Source of the DNA: Dysgonomonas sp. ZJ279
GTDB taxonomy: Bacteria; Bacteroidota; Bacteroidia; Bacteroidales; Dysgonomonadaceae
Assembly: GCF_011039205.1 (NCBI RefSeq)
Contig: NZ_JAAKEL010000009.1
Span: forward strand, 1 to 64,000
DNA length: 64,000 nt
Reading direction: 5' to 3'
Shown one piece after another: positions 61,635 to 64,000 of the stretch (the stretch's first letter is position 1; each line of letters begins with the position of its first letter). The notes below the pieces were generated by a model. The model was not told the origin of the DNA, did not search any database, and was given only the letters and a program-made list of their open reading frames with translations. Position numbers and translations under genes: made by a program.

Positions 61635-62488
61635 TGCAATCAAAAACGATTAATATAAAAGGAGAGTTACTTGATTTATCTCATCCTATGGTGATGGGTA
61701 TATTGAATATTACTCCCGATTCGTTTTACGAAGGTAGTCGCAAACAAACCGAAGAACAGATAATACTTCGGGTGAATGAGATTTTATCACAAGGCGGTAA
61801 GATTATCGATATTGGAGGTCAATCTACAAGCCCGTCTTCGACTATGCTTACGAGCGAAGAAGAAATGGAACGTTTGGGTTTTGCATTGAAAGTCATTAAC
61901 CGCGAATTTCCCGATGCAATTCTATCGGTGGATACTTTCTATAGCAATACAGCTCGCCGTTGTGTAGAAGAGTATGGAGTTGCTATTATCAATGATATAT
62001 CAGGTGGAGAGATCGATAAGAATATGTTTGAAACGGTGGCCGATCTGAAAGTGCCTTATATATTAATGCATATGCGTGGAACTCCTCAAACTATGCAGAA
62101 GCAAACGAAATATGATAATCTGATTCAGGATATATTCTATTATTTCTCACAGAAAATAGCAGAGTTGCATTTATTGGGAGTGAACGATGTAATTATCGAT
62201 CCCGGATTTGGCTTTAGTAAAACTGTAAAGCAGAATTATGAGTTGATGGCATCTCTTAAGGGATTTGATATTTTCGACCTACCTCTCCTCGTGGGTATCT
62301 CGCGAAAATCGATGATTTATAATTTATTAGGAATAAATCCTACTGAAAGTTTAAATGGTACGACAGTTTTAAATACATTTGCTATTCAGAACGGTGCGAA
62401 TATTCTTCGTGTACACGATGTGAGGGAAGCAGTAGAATCTATTCAAATAATAGAAACACTTGATAATTTAAGCAAAGGATTATGTTAG
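61634..62488 (+). CDS. folP: dihydropteroate synthase FolP
   Basis: 284 residues. Signature MGILNITPDSFYEGSR at 22-37, then GGQSTSPSS (sulfonamide-site loop), SVDTFYSNTA, INDISGG, LMHMRGTPQTMQ and IDPGFGFSKT, then GISRKS. It condenses pABA with dihydropterin. Its end overlaps cdaA by 7 bp, and this adjacency recurs in many Bacteroidota. Confidence 0.97.
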   Translation: MQSKTINIKGELLDLSHPMVMGILNITPDSFYEGSRKQTEEQIILRVNEILSQGGKIIDIGGQSTSPSSTMLTSEEEMERLGFALKVINREFPDAILSVDTFYSNTARRCVEEYGVAIINDISGGEIDKNMFETVADLKVPYILMHMRGTPQTMQKQTKYDNLIQDIFYYFSQKIAELHLLGVNDVIIDPGFGFSKTVKQNYELMASLKGFDIFDLPLLVGISRKSMIYNLLGINPTESLNGTTVLNTFAIQNGANILRVHDVREAVESIQIIETLDNLSKGLC

Positions 62489-63276
62489 AGCCTTTTGGAA
62501 TAAAAGATATAATTGATGTACTATTGGTAGCAATAGTTATGTATCAATTGTACAATCTTGTTGCCAAATCCGGTACAGGAGCTATATTCAAAGGAGTACT
62601 AGCTTTTATGATTCTTTGGATACTTGTGTCGCAGGTATTTCAGATGCGCTTGATGGGGGCTATTCTCGATAAATTTGTAAGCATCGGGTTATTTGTTCTT
62701 ATCATTATTTTTCAGGATGAGATCAGGCGTTTTCTGATGTCACTGGGCTCAAATAAAACATTTCGATTCTTTGCTAAGATATTCAGTTCTAAAGACTCCG
62801 GCGATTTGTCGGACACAATTGTTACACCTCTTGTTTTGGCGTGCATGAATATGGCGAAAACTTACACGGGGGCATTGATTGTAATAGAGCAGGAAATGAA
62901 GTTGAGCAGTTTCGAGCAAACAGGCGAAATGCTTAATGCGGAGATAAGTACACGATTAATAGAAAACATTTTCTTCAAAAATACGCCCTTGCATGATGGT
63001 GCGATGATAATAGCTGATAATAGAATCAAGGCTGCCGGATGTATTCTGCCTATTTCTCAAAATCAGGATCTGCCAAAGTCGCTGGGATTAAGGCATAGAG
63101 CTGCATTAGGTATCTCGCAGGAAACAGATGCCAAAGTGATTATCGTTTCCGAAGAAAGGGGTAAAATTTCATTTGCCAGCGGCGGAGAAATCCAGACAAA
63201 TGTTACTCCCGAAAAACTACAAGAACTATTAATGGGTACAATGGAAGAAAAGAGTAATAAGAAAGGGCGAAAATAA
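62482..63276 (+). CDS. cdaA: diadenylate cyclase CdaA
   Basis: 264 residues. Three transmembrane helices (about 11-27, 36-54, 62-78), then a DAC domain with the catalytic DGA (172-174, LHDGAMII) and RHR (204-206, LGLRHRAALG). It makes cyclic di-AMP from two ATP; the signal commonly controls potassium and osmolyte transport. Translationally coupled to folP. No CdaR or GlmM gene follows. Confidence 0.96.
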   Translation: MLEPFGIKDIIDVLLVAIVMYQLYNLVAKSGTGAIFKGVLAFMILWILVSQVFQMRLMGAILDKFVSIGLFVLIIIFQDEIRRFLMSLGSNKTFRFFAKIFSSKDSGDLSDTIVTPLVLACMNMAKTYTGALIVIEQEMKLSSFEQTGEMLNAEISTRLIENIFFKNTPLHDGAMIIADNRIKAAGCILPISQNQDLPKSLGLRHRAALGISQETDAKVIIVSEERGKISFASGGEIQTNVTPEKLQELLMGTMEEKSNKKGRK

Positions 63277-63279
63277 GAC

Positions 63280-63984
63280 TTATTTTTCTAACCTCTTTTT
63301 CTCTATTTGCTTTACTCGTGGTATAACCAAACTATCTTCTATAAATGTATGTGCTTCCAGTTCTTCTTCCGACATATATAGTTCCATTAAAATATTTACC
63401 ATAAGTATTTGGTCTGTTGTACCCGAAACGTATTTCATCAATATTTGTTTCAGGTCGTTCATCTTACCTTCTATATCATTATGCCTCTCTTCAAAGATGT
63501 TGATCGAGTACTGATCTAGATTATCTTCGTTTATGAGTGAGTATACATAAGGAAACACCACTTCATCTTCGTATTGCATATGCTCAAATACCTCTTTAGT
63601 ATAATTATCAAAAAAGTTGAGAACTATATTTTGGAGCCTTTTATCGGAAGATTCGAACACCATTTCGAGCTTACGGCGTATGTTTGGTAATCTCTGATCG
63701 AGAAAATAATGATGCGAATTTTTCAGATAGTGTAAGAATGGAGCCAAAGGTAATGACTCGAAAGTATGCTGTATATCTGTAATGGATTTATTCGATTGAT
63801 AGTTCGCCAGGAATAAAAAACAATTGGTGTCAAAATTATTTTCCTGACAAACGGCATCTACACTTTTCTCGCCAAATCCCAAAGATATATTAAGGCGGTT
63901 TAGAAGTAGCAGCAATCGATAATCGGAATCAATCAGATCCGACATTTTCATTGACTTCTTAAACACAATAGTTATATTTTGCAT
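63280..63984 (-). CDS. hemerythrin-like di-iron protein (RIC/ScdA-related)
   Basis: 234 residues with an N-terminal ScdA_N-like part (VFKKSMKMSDLIDSDYRLLLLLNRLNISLGFGEKSVDAVCQENNFD) and an HHE domain (about 80-220). Ligand candidates: His85, His91, His135 (FEHMQYEDE with Glu139), His168 (ERHND), His212 and Glu216 (AHTFIED). The Cys pair of ScdA_N is here Cys46 and Cys55. RIC proteins repair iron-sulfur centres after nitric-oxide stress; the N-terminal sequence is degenerate, so repair activity is inferred. Convergent with cdaA. Begins 16 bp from the window end; its promoter is outside. Confidence 0.85.
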   Translation of the reverse strand: MQNITIVFKKSMKMSDLIDSDYRLLLLLNRLNISLGFGEKSVDAVCQENNFDTNCFLFLANYQSNKSITDIQHTFESLPLAPFLHYLKNSHHYFLDQRLPNIRRKLEMVFESSDKRLQNIVLNFFDNYTKEVFEHMQYEDEVVFPYVYSLINEDNLDQYSINIFEERHNDIEGKMNDLKQILMKYVSGTTDQILMVNILMELYMSEEELEAHTFIEDSLVIPRVKQIEKKRLEK

Positions 63985-64000
63985 AGCAATTAATTTTTAT

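Overview
The window looks like chromosomal DNA from a low-GC member of the Bacteroidota, most likely order Bacteroidales. The signs are a SusC/SusD pair, an LpxC-FabZ fusion protein, many copies of the Bacteroidota -7 promoter motif TAnnTTTG, almost no Shine-Dalgarno sequences, and DUF4251/DUF5063-type proteins. The genus (for example Dysgonomonas) is inference only. I saw no rRNA, tRNA, CRISPR array, prophage or intact insertion sequence.

Layout. 0.3-4 kb: five minus-strand genes of general metabolism (YdeI-like, alpha/beta hydrolase, cysteine hydrolase, NUDIX, GNAT). 4.1-17.8 kb: a polysaccharide utilization locus. The operon susC-susD-PKD lipoprotein-GH16-GH3-GH5 runs leftward from a 450-bp divergent region. 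The gene facing it is a membrane-spanning SusR-like regulator with a beta-propeller sensor and a LuxR-type DNA-binding end. The enzyme set suggests beta-1,3- or mixed-linkage glucan. 17.9-23.1 kb: a secreted protein with a JAMM-like motif, a secreted S51 peptidase, a LytS/LytTR two-component pair and an acyltransferase. 23.3-27.6 kb: a TonB-dependent receptor with a beta-helix lipoprotein. 27.9-34.8 kb: a CfiA-like B1 metallo-beta-lactamase followed by two GNAT genes, then a third GNAT, membrane proteins, a HAD protein, a D-2-hydroxyacid dehydrogenase, a low-molecular-weight phosphatase and DUF3795. 34.9-38.3 kb: a class A beta-lactamase whose start overlaps the stop of cbpM, behind cbpA. 38.4-46.5 kb: typA, the lipid A genes lpxD-lpxC/fabZ-lpxA, a lipoprotein, a membrane protein and purD. 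46.6-50.7 kb: tcdA, a small membrane protein, and a three-gene cassette (polytopic membrane protein, UbiA-type phosphoribosyltransferase, HAD phosphatase) that resembles polyprenyl-phosphoryl-pentose synthesis. 50.7-58.3 kb: folD, ffh, a 1527-residue TamB-like protein and an ArsC/Spx protein. 58.4-63.3 kb: a tightly packed housekeeping run yicC-gmk-nadD-M24 peptidase-folP-cdaA, then a hemerythrin-type protein.

Most notable points: two unrelated beta-lactamases 6.3 kb apart, one translationally coupled to a chaperone pair; two copies of a dispersed MITE-like palindromic repeat, one filling a convergent gene gap exactly; a pair of palindromes with identical half-sites at both ends of the PUL control region; a secreted protein with a JAMM-like metal motif; and the pentose-donor cassette.
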